64,000 nt of DNA, taken from the NCBI RefSeq assembly GCF_018310535.1, contig NZ_CP074102.1, forward strand, positions 6,572,001-6,636,000, read 5' to 3'. Positions within the stretch are counted from its first letter, which is position 1, and each line of letters begins with the position of its first letter. A program made the translations under genes and the position numbers. Of this stretch, positions 25,563 to 33,937 are shown one piece after another. This DNA is from Streptomyces mirabilis. Lineage in GTDB: Bacteria; Actinomycetota; Actinomycetes; Streptomycetales; Streptomycetaceae. The notes beneath the pieces are model-generated. The model was not told the origin of the DNA, did no database searches, and worked only from the letters and a program-made list of their open reading frames with translations.

Positions 25563-28292
25563 GTGGCAGAAACAGCATCGAAGAAGACCGAGAAAACCGC
25601 AGGTGCGGGCCGTCCGCGGCTGATGCTCATGGATGGGCACTCGCTGGCGTACCGCGCGTTCTTCGCGCTGCCCGCGGAGAATTTCACGACCGCGACGGGT
25701 CAGCCGACGAACGCGATCTATGGTTTCGCGTCGATGCTGGCGAACACGCTGCGCGACGAGGCGCCCACGCATTTCGCGGTGGCGTTCGACGTCTCGCGCA
25801 AGACGTGGCGCTCCGAGGAGTTCACGGAGTACAAGGCGAACCGTTCGAAGACCCCGGACGAGTTCAAGGGGCAGGTCGAGCTGATCGGCGAGCTGCTGGA
25901 CGCGATGCACGCGCAGCGGTTCGCGGTCGACGGCTTCGAGGCCGACGACATCATCGCGACGCTCGCCACGCAGGCCGAGGCCGAGGGCTTCGAGGTCCTG
26001 ATCGTCACCGGTGACCGCGACTCCTTCCAGCTGGTGTCCGAGCACACGACGGTGCTGTACCCGACGAAGGGCGTCTCCGAGCTGACCCGCTTCACTCCGG
26101 AGAAGGTCGTCGAGAAGTACGGGTTGACGCCGACGCAGTACCCCGACTTCGCGGCGCTGCGCGGCGACCCGTCGGACAACCTGCCGGGCATCCCCGGCGT
26201 CGGCGAGAAGACGGCCGCGAAGTGGATCAACCAGTTCGGTTCGTTCGCGGACCTCGTCGAGCGCGTCGACGAGGTCAAGGGCAAGGCCGGGCAGAACCTC
26301 CGCGACCACCTGGAGGCGGTGAAGCTCAACCGCCGTCTCACGGAGATGGTGAAGGACGTCGAGCTCCCGAAGACGGTCACCGACCTGGAGCGCGCGGCGT
26401 ACGACCGTACGGCGGTCGTGATGGTCCTGGACACCCTGGAGATCCGTAACCCCTCCCTGCGTGAGCGGCTCTTCGCCGTCGACCCCGGGACGGAGGAGGC
26501 CGAGGCGGCCGCTCCGGTCGTCGAGGGTGTCGAGCTGGACGGGGCCGTGCTGGGTGCGGGCGAGCTGAAGCCGTGGCTCGCCGAGCACGACGGCAAGGCG
26601 GTCCTGGGTCTGGCCACCGTCGACACCTGGGCGCTGGGTTCGGGCTCGGTGGCCGAGGTCGCGCTCGCCGCGGCGGACGGAGCGGCGGCGTGGTTCGACC
26701 CCTCGCGGCTGGACGAGGCCGACGAGAACGCGTTCGCGAAGTGGCTCGCCGACCCGAAGAAGCCCAAGGTGCTGCACAACGCCAAGGGTGCGATGCGGGT
26801 CTTCGCCGAGCACGGGTGGACGATCGAGGGCGTGTCCATGGACACCGCGCTCGCCGCGTATCTGGTGAAGCCGGGCCGCCGCTCCTTCGCGCTGGACGCG
26901 CTGTCCCTGGAGTACCTGGGCCGGGAGCTGGGGCCCGCTGCCGCGGCCGACGGTCAGCTGGCCTTCGGCGCGGACGACCAGGCCGAGGCCGAGGCGCTGA
27001 TGGTGCAGGCCCGCACGATCCTCGACCTGGGCGAGGCGTTCGGCGAGAAGCTGGCGGAGGTCGGCGCGGCCGAGCTGCTGCGCGACATGGAGCTGCCCAC
27101 GTCGGCGCTGCTGGCCCGGCTGGAGCGGCACGGCATCGCGGCGGACCGGGCGCACCTGGAAGCCATGGAGCAGATGTTCGCCGGAGCCGTGCAGCAGGCG
27201 GTGAAGGAGGCCCACGCCTCCGTCGGGCACGAGTTCAACCTCGGCTCGCCCAAGCAGCTCCAGGAGGTCTTCTTCGGCGAGCTGGACCTGCCCAAGACGA
27301 AGAAGACGAAGACCGGTTACACGACGGACGCGGACGCGCTGGCCTGGCTGGCCACGCAGACCGACCACGAGCTGCCGGTCATCATGCTGCGCCACCGTGA
27401 GCAGGCCAGGCTGCGGGTGACGGTCGAGGGTCTGATCAAGACGATCGCCGCGGACGGCCGCATCCACACCACGTTCAACCAGACGGTGGCCGCGACGGGC
27501 CGGCTCTCGTCGGTGGACCCGAACCTGCAGAACATCCCGGTCCGTACGGAGGAGGGCCGCGCGATCCGCCGCGGCTTCGTGGTCGGCGAGGGCTTCGAAT
27601 CCCTCATGACGGCCGACTACAGCCAGATCGAACTGCGCGTGATGGCCCATCTGTCCGAGGACGAGGGCCTGTTGGAGGCGTTCACGTCGGGCGAGGACCT
27701 GCACACGACGGTGGCGTCGCAGGTGTTCTCGGTCGAGCGTTCGGCGGTCGATGCGGAGATGCGCCGCAAGATCAAGGCGATGTCGTACGGCCTTGCCTAC
27801 GGGCTGTCGGCGTTCGGTCTCTCCCAGCAGCTGAACATCGACGCGGGTGAGGCGCGTGCGTTGATGGACACGTACTTCGAGCGTTTCGGCGGGGTGCGGG
27901 ACTATCTGCGCCGGGTGGTCGACGAGGCCCGCGCCACGGGCTACACGGCGACGCTCTTCGGGCGCCGCCGCTATCTGCCCGACCTCAACAGCGACAACCG
28001 GCAGCGTCGCGAGGCCGCCGAGCGCATGGCGCTCAACGCCCCCATCCAGGGCACGGCCGCGGACATCGTCAAGATCGCGATGCTGAACGTGGACCGGGCG
28101 CTGCGCGAGGCCGAGCTCAGGTCCCGCATGCTCCTCCAGGTCCACGACGAAATCGTCCTGGAGATCGCCCCCGGAGAGCGCGCGAAGACCGAGGAACTCG
28201 TCCGCCGCGAGATGGCGTCCGCCGTTCATCTCCGGGCGCCCCTCGACGTGTCCGTCGGGGCGGGCCCCGACTGGGAATCCGCGGCGCACTAG
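25563..28292 (+). CDS. polA: DNA polymerase I
   Basis: Repair and Okazaki-fragment polymerase with an N-terminal 5' nuclease. The 909-residue protein has the FEN domain from RLMLMDGHSLAYRAFFALP, with GFEADDIIATLA, TGDRDSFQLV and the GIPGVGEKTAAKW helix-hairpin-helix. The middle 3'-5' exonuclease domain is present as a fold, but its catalytic acidic motifs are not recognisable (ATVDTWALGS, LHNAKGAMRVF), so proofreading is probably absent. Polymerase motifs A (DYSQIELRVMAHLSED), B (RRKIKAMSYGLAYGLSAFG) and C (LQVHDEIVLE) are intact. The GTG at 25563 gives VAETASKKTEKTAGAGRPR; longer frames upstream lack family similarity. Confidence 0.96.
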   Translation: MAETASKKTEKTAGAGRPRLMLMDGHSLAYRAFFALPAENFTTATGQPTNAIYGFASMLANTLRDEAPTHFAVAFDVSRKTWRSEEFTEYKANRSKTPDEFKGQVELIGELLDAMHAQRFAVDGFEADDIIATLATQAEAEGFEVLIVTGDRDSFQLVSEHTTVLYPTKGVSELTRFTPEKVVEKYGLTPTQYPDFAALRGDPSDNLPGIPGVGEKTAAKWINQFGSFADLVERVDEVKGKAGQNLRDHLEAVKLNRRLTEMVKDVELPKTVTDLERAAYDRTAVVMVLDTLEIRNPSLRERLFAVDPGTEEAEAAAPVVEGVELDGAVLGAGELKPWLAEHDGKAVLGLATVDTWALGSGSVAEVALAAADGAAAWFDPSRLDEADENAFAKWLADPKKPKVLHNAKGAMRVFAEHGWTIEGVSMDTALAAYLVKPGRRSFALDALSLEYLGRELGPAAAADGQLAFGADDQAEAEALMVQARTILDLGEAFGEKLAEVGAAELLRDMELPTSALLARLERHGIAADRAHLEAMEQMFAGAVQQAVKEAHASVGHEFNLGSPKQLQEVFFGELDLPKTKKTKTGYTTDADALAWLATQTDHELPVIMLRHREQARLRVTVEGLIKTIAADGRIHTTFNQTVAATGRLSSVDPNLQNIPVRTEEGRAIRRGFVVGEGFESLMTADYSQIELRVMAHLSEDEGLLEAFTSGEDLHTTVASQVFSVERSAVDAEMRRKIKAMSYGLAYGLSAFGLSQQLNIDAGEARALMDTYFERFGGVRDYLRRVVDEARATGYTATLFGRRRYLPDLNSDNRQRREAAERMALNAPIQGTAADIVKIAMLNVDRALREAELRSRMLLQVHDEIVLEIAPGERAKTEELVRREMASAVHLRAPLDVSVGAGPDWESAAH

Positions 28293-28319
28293 CCTCCGGC
28301 GAACGAGACCCTGGAACCC

Positions 28320-28760
28320 CGGCCCAGGTTTCCGGCCCAGGACCCCAGCGTCGGTCCCGGTTCCAGCCCCGGGTCCTGGCCTCGGTCGCCGGCGTCGGGC
28401 TCGGTCCCGGGTCCCGGCGTCGGGCTCGGTCCTGGCCCCAGGCCTCGCGCCCCGGGCTTCGGCCTCGGTCCCGGCCGTGGGTCCCGGCCCCGGGGCCGGG
28501 ACCGGTTCGGTCCCGGGTGGCGCTGGTCGTGGCTCCGCCCGCTCCCGGCGTCGGGTGCCCTTGGGGCGGCTTGCGCGCCGGTGTGGACAGCTGCCCCACC
28601 CCGACAGGGGAAGCCCCCGCCCACAGGGCACGCCCCTCGCAGCCGCTTGCGGCGCAAGCCGCCCCGCCCTCCGCCTTGCGAGCCGCCCGCAGGGAAAAGG
28701 GAAAGTCGCCCCCCGCCCCGTCGTGCGAGCCGCCCGCAGGGTGAAGTCCTTGCGTTGGCT
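28320..28760. repeat. Degenerate GC-rich repeat region downstream of polA
   Basis: This 600-bp spacer has no gene I can support. An 18-bp word CGGCGTCGGGCTCGGTCC occurs at 28390 and again at 28415 (period 25), inside a longer run of GGTCCCGG-like words. Further on, TGCGAGCCGCCCGCAGGG occurs at 28678-28695 and 28724-28741. Palindromes such as CTTGCGGCGCAAG are present. Open frames on both strands across it are repetitive Pro/Gly/Arg translations and look like shadows. Confidence 0.7.
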
Positions 28761-28897
28761 GCCCGTAGGGCATGAGCCCTCTCCGGTGGGCCAGAGGCGC
28801 AGGGGAGGTGGGGTCCGCTCAACCCCCGGAGGGAACCGTCACTCGCGTGGCCCTCGCAAAGACGCCCCCCGTGCGAGGGGACCGTAAAGATGCGGGC

Positions 28898-29860
28898 ATG
28901 AGTACAAGCATGCTCAACCGTCGCACGGCCTTGGCCACAGCCGTCGTCTCGGCGCTGCTCGCGCCGGTGTCCGCGGTGGCCGCGAGCGCGAGCACCGCCC
29001 AGGTGCCCGCGGTCTGCCGTTCCACCCGCAACCCCGAGCTCGCCGCCCGGATGTCCCGCGACATCAGGACGGCGCTGTCGTCACGCCAGGGCACCGTCGC
29101 CGTGGCGGTGCGCGACGACAACAGCGACCTGACCTGCGCCCTCGCGAGCGAGCGTCAGTACGACTCGGCGAGCGTCGCCAAGCTCACGATCATGGAGGCC
29201 ACCCTGCACCGCGCGGACGAGCTGCGCCGCAACCTCACGAACTGGGAGCTCGCCAACGTACGCCCCATGATCACCATCTCGGACAACACCGCGGCTCAGC
29301 ATCTCTGGAACGACCTGGGCCACACCTACCTCGGCCGTTTCCTGGACCGAGTCGGAACGCGCCGCACCGAGCTCGGCCGGGCCGGCTACTGGGGCCTGAC
29401 CCGCACCACGGCCGCCGACCAGATGCGGCTGCTGGGCGTGCTCACCGGCCCCCGTTCCTTCCTGAGGAGCCGCGCCTACGGCCTGAAACTGCTCAGCCAG
29501 GTCCGCGGCGACCAGCGCTGGGGTGTCCCCGCCGGCATGCCCCGCGGCCTGCAGGCGCACATCAAGAATGGCTGGCTGCCCCGGTCCACCCACGGCTGGC
29601 GCGTCCACAGCGTCGGCGTGTTCACCGGCTCCGACCGCACCTACCGCATCGTCGTCCTGTCGCACGACAACCCGACGATGACGTACGGGGTCCGCACCAT
29701 CGAGCGCATCGCCCAGGCCGTCCACCGTGGCCTCAACCGCGGGCGGGGCGCCGTCCAGGGTTCCACTCCGCAGGACAGGATCAGCGAGGTGTCGGACGGT
29801 TCGGCGCCGAGCGGGCCGGTGCCGGGCTGGGACGAGCCGGAGCGGGACGCCACACCCTGA
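28898..29860 (+). CDS. Secreted serine hydrolase of the class A beta-lactamase/PBP fold
   Basis: The 320-residue protein begins MSTSMLNRRTALATAVVSAL and an Ala-rich segment ending near ASASTAQVPA, a signal peptide with an RR pair that could use Tat. The fold motifs are the catalytic SASVAKLTI (SxxK) near residue 91, ISDNTAAQ (SDN) near residue 127 and KNGWL in place of KTG near residue 226. The altered third box suggests a peptidase or divergent hydrolase more than an efficient beta-lactamase. ATG 28898 is preferred for its signal sequence. Its last 80 bp overlap the end of the convergent DUF4184 gene. The C-terminal 40 residues are Pro/Ser/Asp-rich. Confidence 0.85.
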   Translation: MSTSMLNRRTALATAVVSALLAPVSAVAASASTAQVPAVCRSTRNPELAARMSRDIRTALSSRQGTVAVAVRDDNSDLTCALASERQYDSASVAKLTIMEATLHRADELRRNLTNWELANVRPMITISDNTAAQHLWNDLGHTYLGRFLDRVGTRRTELGRAGYWGLTRTTAADQMRLLGVLTGPRSFLRSRAYGLKLLSQVRGDQRWGVPAGMPRGLQAHIKNGWLPRSTHGWRVHSVGVFTGSDRTYRIVVLSHDNPTMTYGVRTIERIAQAVHRGLNRGRGAVQGSTPQDRISEVSDGSAPSGPVPGWDEPERDATP

Positions 29861-30668
29861 CCCCGACGGCGTACAGCGCGAGACCGAGCACGAGGCCCGC
29901 GCCCGCGCCGAAACAGAGCGCCGGGATCAACTCCCAGGGCTTCGCGCGGGTGCCCCAGTAGGCCCACCAGCGTGAAGCCCGCTGCACGGCGCCCACCAGC
30001 CCGCAGCCGCCGATGACGGCGGCGGCCAGCCACCGGTCGGAGCGCGACAGCACCGGCACCCCCACCGGTTCGGCCGAGGGCGCCCGGCGCAGCGCGACGG
30101 CCACGAAGGCCACGATCACGACGGCCCCCACCAGCGAACTGCCGTACTGCGCGTAGGTGAACACCGGCGTGCCGTCGGCGTTCCGCGACAGGACGGGGAT
30201 CAGCCGTACTCCCCACCGGTCGTGGTGCGTGAACGCGTCCCACACGACGTGTGTCAGCGCGCCGAGCACCGCGGAGGCGTACCACCACAGTGCGGTCGAG
30301 GAGCGCACCGGCCCGCGCGGTGTCCCGCAGCGCAGCAGAGCCGCGGGACGTCCCTGACGGGCCCGCGGCAGCAGCGCAACCAAGGGTTCGCGCAGTACCA
30401 GCCAGGCACCCACCAACGCGCAGGCGACGAGCACGTCGAAGGTGAGGACACCGGTGAACGAGTGCGTGAAGTCGCCGAACTCCATCGCTCCGGGGACCAC
30501 GCTCGCCGCGTAGTAGGTCATGTCGGGGGCGAAGGAACCGGCCACGAGTGCCGCGGGCGCGAGGCGGCCGCGGCCGCTTCCGTCGCCGCGCAGGGCGGGC
30601 AGTACGGCCGCCGCGTGGCTGAGGGTGAAGGGCAAAGCGTCCCCCTGTGGCAGACGTTGGTCTGACAT
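29781..30668 (-). CDS. DUF4184 family integral membrane protein
   Basis: A 295-residue membrane protein. The family start LPFTLSHAAAVLPALR is present with a conserved histidine, followed by VAGSFAPDMTYY and FGDFTHSFTGVL, then HVVWDAFTHHDRWG; these His/Asp positions resemble membrane-bound metal-dependent hydrolases (YdjM/LexA-regulated type). Five or six hydrophobic segments alternate with them. The C-terminal 25 residues are Pro/Ala/Arg-rich. The ATG at 30668 gives MSDQRLPQGDALPF. The 3' end lies inside the convergent serine hydrolase gene. Catalytic activity has not been shown for the family to my knowledge. Confidence 0.82.
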   Translation of the reverse strand: MSDQRLPQGDALPFTLSHAAAVLPALRGDGSGRGRLAPAALVAGSFAPDMTYYAASVVPGAMEFGDFTHSFTGVLTFDVLVACALVGAWLVLREPLVALLPRARQGRPAALLRCGTPRGPVRSSTALWWYASAVLGALTHVVWDAFTHHDRWGVRLIPVLSRNADGTPVFTYAQYGSSLVGAVVIVAFVAVALRRAPSAEPVGVPVLSRSDRWLAAAVIGGCGLVGAVQRASRWWAYWGTRAKPWELIPALCFGAGAGLVLGLALYAVGVRVWRPAPARPSPAPARSAPNRPTPR

Positions 30669-30891
30669 GTCGGCCCCGGTGATCTCCGACGCCCAGTATG
30701 AGGGACGTAGGAAAATGACCGAGGGATCCACCCTTGGGTGCGTGTTCTCTAGGACAATCCCACATGGCCAACCGGTGAAAATCGGGCACGAACGGGTGCC
30801 CGGGCGACGGAAGTTGTCGTAGGGTCGCCTGGGTCACTGAGCCAGCGAACGCGCGGTGCGCGGGCGGTCGTCCACGGGAGGGGTTCACTCA

Positions 30892-32616
30892 ATGGCGGCG
30901 CATTTCGGCAGACTGCGCAAGGGAGCGACGACCACCGCCGTGGCCGCGGTCGCGGTCGCGGCCCTGTCCGCTTCCCAGGCACCCGGAGTGACCACCGACG
31001 ATCTCGGCAGACAGTCCGCGGGCGCCGCCCAGCCATCGGGGGACGCGAACACCGGTGGCGAAGGCGGCGCGACCGGCGACTCGCCGTACTACACCGACCT
31101 TCCACCGCTGAAGAGCCCCAACCCGAGCCCGTCGGCGAGCCCGGCCACAGGCACGCCCGTCTCCGTGGGCGAGGCCGAGGCCGGCATACCCGCGACCGTC
31201 CTCGACGCCTACAAGAAGGCCGAGGCCGAGCTGCGTGCCTCCAAGCCGGGCTGCAACCTGCCCTGGCAACTGCTCGCCGCCATCGGCAAGGTCGAGTCCG
31301 GCCAGGCCCGCGGCGGCCGGGTCGACGCGAGCGGCACGACGTACTCGCCGATCCTCGGCCCGAAGCTCGACGGCAACGGCTTCGCTCTGATCGCCGACAC
31401 CGACAACGGCGCGTACGACGGCGACCCGGCCTACGACCGGGCCGTGGGCCCCATGCAGTTCATCCCCTCCACCTGGGCGTGGGCGGGCCGCGACGGCAAC
31501 GGCGACGGCAAGAAGGACCCCAACAACGTCTACGACGCGGCGCTCGCGGCCGGCCACTACCTGTGCCGGTTCGACCGGGATCTGTCCGTGCAGTCGCAGA
31601 TGAACGCCGCGATCCTGAACTACAACAACTCGACGGCGTACCTCAACACGGTTCTGTCGTGGCTGGAGTACTACCGCAAGGGCACCCACGAGGTCCCGGA
31701 CGGCACGGGCACCTTGCCCTCGAACAGCAGCAACAGCCACCCCGGGGCGAGCCCCAGCCCGTCCACGCCCGCGACCTCGACGCCGAGTGCGCCGAGTACA
31801 CCGAGCACACCGGGTACCTCCAAGCCGGGCACCCCCAAGCCGGGCAGCGGCGGCTCGACGAGCCCCACCCCGAAGCCGCCCGCGCCCAGTTCGCCCGCAC
31901 CGAGCCCGACGCCTCCCACGCCCACCCAGACGGTGGACCATCTGGAGGACGCGAACACCGGGAAGCTCACGGCGACGGCGGGCAGCGCCTTCGGTGCCAA
32001 GATCGCCGTGCGGGCCGAGTCCAAGGCGAGCAAGGGCGTGGCGAAGGTCCGGGTGCGGTTCACGATCATCGGCGACACGGACGCCACCTTCACCGGCGGC
32101 GAGAGCGTCGCCACGGTCGTCACCGGCAGCACGGGCACGGCCACCGCGCCCGCACTCGTGGCGGGGGAGAAGACCGGCGACTTCACCGTCCGCGCCACCG
32201 TCGTGGGCCGCGTCCTGGGCGGCCTCGACTACACGGCCACCGTCACCCCGCGCCAGGCCGACACCCTCATCCGCACCAGCGACACCGCGCTGACCTGTGT
32301 GCCGGGCGGTGAGTTCGCCGACCAGGTCGAGGTGAAGGCCACCTACAAGGGTGCCGTCGCCGGCAAGGTCGCGGCCACCGCGACGCTCATCAAGTCGGCC
32401 GACGACGCGACCGAGAACGACAAGGGCCCGTACTTCAAGGACGCGGACGGCAAGACGATCCGCACCCTCACGGACCTCACGACGGACGAGGACGGCGTGC
32501 TCAAGCTCCCCAAGCTGTACGCGGACGACGCGACCGGCACGTTCCTGCTCCGCGTCAACACCACGGGCGGCGCGGTGCTGACGGTCGAGCTGAAGGTCGC
32601 CGCGGCCGCATCGTAG
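30892..32616 (+). CDS. Secreted lytic transglycosylase with Pro/Ser linker and C-terminal Ig-like repeats
   Basis: Cleaves peptidoglycan glycan strands outside the membrane. The 574-residue protein has an N-terminal signal (KGATTTAVAAVAVAALSAS). The transglycosylase core spans about residues 100-270, with the catalytic glutamate in LLAAIGKVESG, then YDRAVGPMQFIPSTW and PNNVYDAALAAGHYLC, a MltB-like pattern. A linker of about 70 residues rich in Pro, Ser and Thr follows. The C-terminal 220 residues hold two beta-rich modules (LTATAGSAFGAKIAVRAE; QVEVKATYKGAVAGKVAA) resembling Big/Ig-like domains. GGGAGGGG precedes the ATG. It probably works in growth or spore wall remodelling. Confidence 0.88.
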   Translation: MAAHFGRLRKGATTTAVAAVAVAALSASQAPGVTTDDLGRQSAGAAQPSGDANTGGEGGATGDSPYYTDLPPLKSPNPSPSASPATGTPVSVGEAEAGIPATVLDAYKKAEAELRASKPGCNLPWQLLAAIGKVESGQARGGRVDASGTTYSPILGPKLDGNGFALIADTDNGAYDGDPAYDRAVGPMQFIPSTWAWAGRDGNGDGKKDPNNVYDAALAAGHYLCRFDRDLSVQSQMNAAILNYNNSTAYLNTVLSWLEYYRKGTHEVPDGTGTLPSNSSNSHPGASPSPSTPATSTPSAPSTPSTPGTSKPGTPKPGSGGSTSPTPKPPAPSSPAPSPTPPTPTQTVDHLEDANTGKLTATAGSAFGAKIAVRAESKASKGVAKVRVRFTIIGDTDATFTGGESVATVVTGSTGTATAPALVAGEKTGDFTVRATVVGRVLGGLDYTATVTPRQADTLIRTSDTALTCVPGGEFADQVEVKATYKGAVAGKVAATATLIKSADDATENDKGPYFKDADGKTIRTLTDLTTDEDGVLKLPKLYADDATGTFLLRVNTTGGAVLTVELKVAAAAS

Positions 32617-32631
32617 GCCGCAAGCGCGTCC

Positions 32632-32667
32632 AGGGCGCCCCTCCGCCTGTCGGCGGAGGGGCGCCCT
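32632..32667 (+). terminator. Terminator of the lytic transglycosylase gene
   Basis: A perfect 16-bp stem (32632-32647 with 32652-32667) with a TGTC loop begins 16 bases after the stop. No long U-tract follows (TCGTTCGTG). Confidence 0.88.
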
Positions 32668-32770
32668 CGTTCGTGTGCGCAATGTGTTCTCATCTCGCCC
32701 CGCCGTTGCTACCGTGCCGGATCTGACGAGGTATCAGTTCCCGTTCCGCCGTCCCCCCGGGAGGCCCCGC

Positions 32771-32905
32771 ATGCGCGCCCTCATCGCCGCCGCGACCGGT
32801 CTCGCCGTGGCGTTCGCCCTGGTGCTCACGATCACGGCCATGGGCTCACCGGCAGGCAGGACCTCGCCCAAGCCGCTGCTGACGACCGTGCCCGCGCACC
32901 CGTAG
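32771..32905 (+). CDS. Small single-span membrane or secreted protein
   Basis: A 44-residue protein: MRALIAAATGLAVAFALVL, a hydrophobic segment, then TITAMGSPAGRTSPKPLL and a short tail. GGGAGG lies a few bases before the ATG, and the composition has normal G/C-ending codons. I recall similar small Streptomyces proteins annotated as the SPW_0924 family, but this was not checked. It lies 39 bp upstream of the DUF3068 gene on the same strand, so the two may be cotranscribed. Function unknown. Confidence 0.65.
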   Translation: MRALIAAATGLAVAFALVLTITAMGSPAGRTSPKPLLTTVPAHP

Positions 32906-32944
32906 CGCTCAGGCCATCCGCAACTCTCAGGGAGGGACGCCGAG

Positions 32945-33937
32945 ATGCGTCGCAAGGCCAGCCTGATCCTGCTCGCCTTCGCCGTGTTCTTCGCGGCGCT
33001 GTCCCCGCTGCTGCGCTGGTACGCCTTCCCGCGGCTGGCGAAGATCCCCGCCAACCAGTACCAGGACATGGTCCTGGAGGCGAAGGACGCGACCCTGCTC
33101 GACTACGGCACCATGCAGGCCAAGAAGGTCCCCAAGGTCACCATCGTGCAGACCCTGAAGGGCAACGTCGAGGCCTCCGACCGCATCGAGAAGACGGCGG
33201 GCCGCGACGTCGTCGTCTGGGACAGCCTCTCCTATGTGCAGGGCCCCGACGGGAAGATGGTCTCCAAGCTCCCCGAGCGCTACATCTTCGACGCGCACAG
33301 CCAGGACCCCGTCCACGCCACCGGGGAGTCCGTCGACGGCGACCCCGTCACACGCGAGGGCATCGAGTTCAAGTGGCCCTTCCACACGGAGAAACGGGAC
33401 TACGAGTACTTCGACGCGCAGACCCGCACCTCGGCCCCCATCCACTACAAGGGCACCCAGAGCTTCCGCGGGGTCAAGGTCTACTACTTCGAGCAGACCA
33501 TCCCCTGGACGAAGGTCAGGTTCCCCAAGGTGATGCCGGTCCAGGGCATCACTCCGGAGTCGGTCGCCAAGACGGGCACGACACGCTGGTACACGACCGT
33601 CCGCAAGTTCTGGGTGGAACCGGTCACGGGGGCGCCGGTCTACGGCGAGGAGATCCACAAGGAGGAGCTGCGGGGCGGCACGCTCCTCGGGGGCCGTGAC
33701 AAGGTGACCGCCTTCGCCGGGCACGTGAAGATGCGCGAGGACTACATCAAGCACACCGTCGCCCTGGTCAAGTCCAACCGCACCCTGATCCTGCTGCTGA
33801 CGTCGTACCTGCCGTGGGGCTTCCTGCTCCTGGGCGCGGCTCTGCTGTCCCTCTCCCTCTACCTGGAGGCGCGCAGCCGCCGCCCGGGCGACCCGGCCCC
33901 CACGGAGGCGGTGGAACCGGAGCCGGTCAACGCCTGA
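32945..33937 (+). CDS. DUF3068 (PorA-like family) membrane protein
   Basis: A 330-residue protein with an N-terminal hydrophobic helix (RKASLILLAFAVFFAALSPL), a large extracellular beta-rich domain (about residues 35-285, with YVQGPDGKMVSKLPERYIFD and GVKVYYFEQTIPWTKV), and a C-terminal helix LLLTSYLPWGFLLLGAAL before a short Pro/Glu tail. This two-anchor layout is that of DUF3068, called PorA-like in Pfam; function in Streptomyces is unknown. The ATG follows GGGAGGGACGCC. Its end overlaps the convergent hrpB gene by 11 bp. Confidence 0.85.
   Translation: MRRKASLILLAFAVFFAALSPLLRWYAFPRLAKIPANQYQDMVLEAKDATLLDYGTMQAKKVPKVTIVQTLKGNVEASDRIEKTAGRDVVVWDSLSYVQGPDGKMVSKLPERYIFDAHSQDPVHATGESVDGDPVTREGIEFKWPFHTEKRDYEYFDAQTRTSAPIHYKGTQSFRGVKVYYFEQTIPWTKVRFPKVMPVQGITPESVAKTGTTRWYTTVRKFWVEPVTGAPVYGEEIHKEELRGGTLLGGRDKVTAFAGHVKMREDYIKHTVALVKSNRTLILLLTSYLPWGFLLLGAALLSLSLYLEARSRRPGDPAPTEAVEPEPVNA

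Noticed and set aside
28289..28887. Several 60-220 residue frames downstream of polA on both strands
   Set aside because: Translations are Pro/Gly/Arg repeats in overlapping frames, without start context or motifs.
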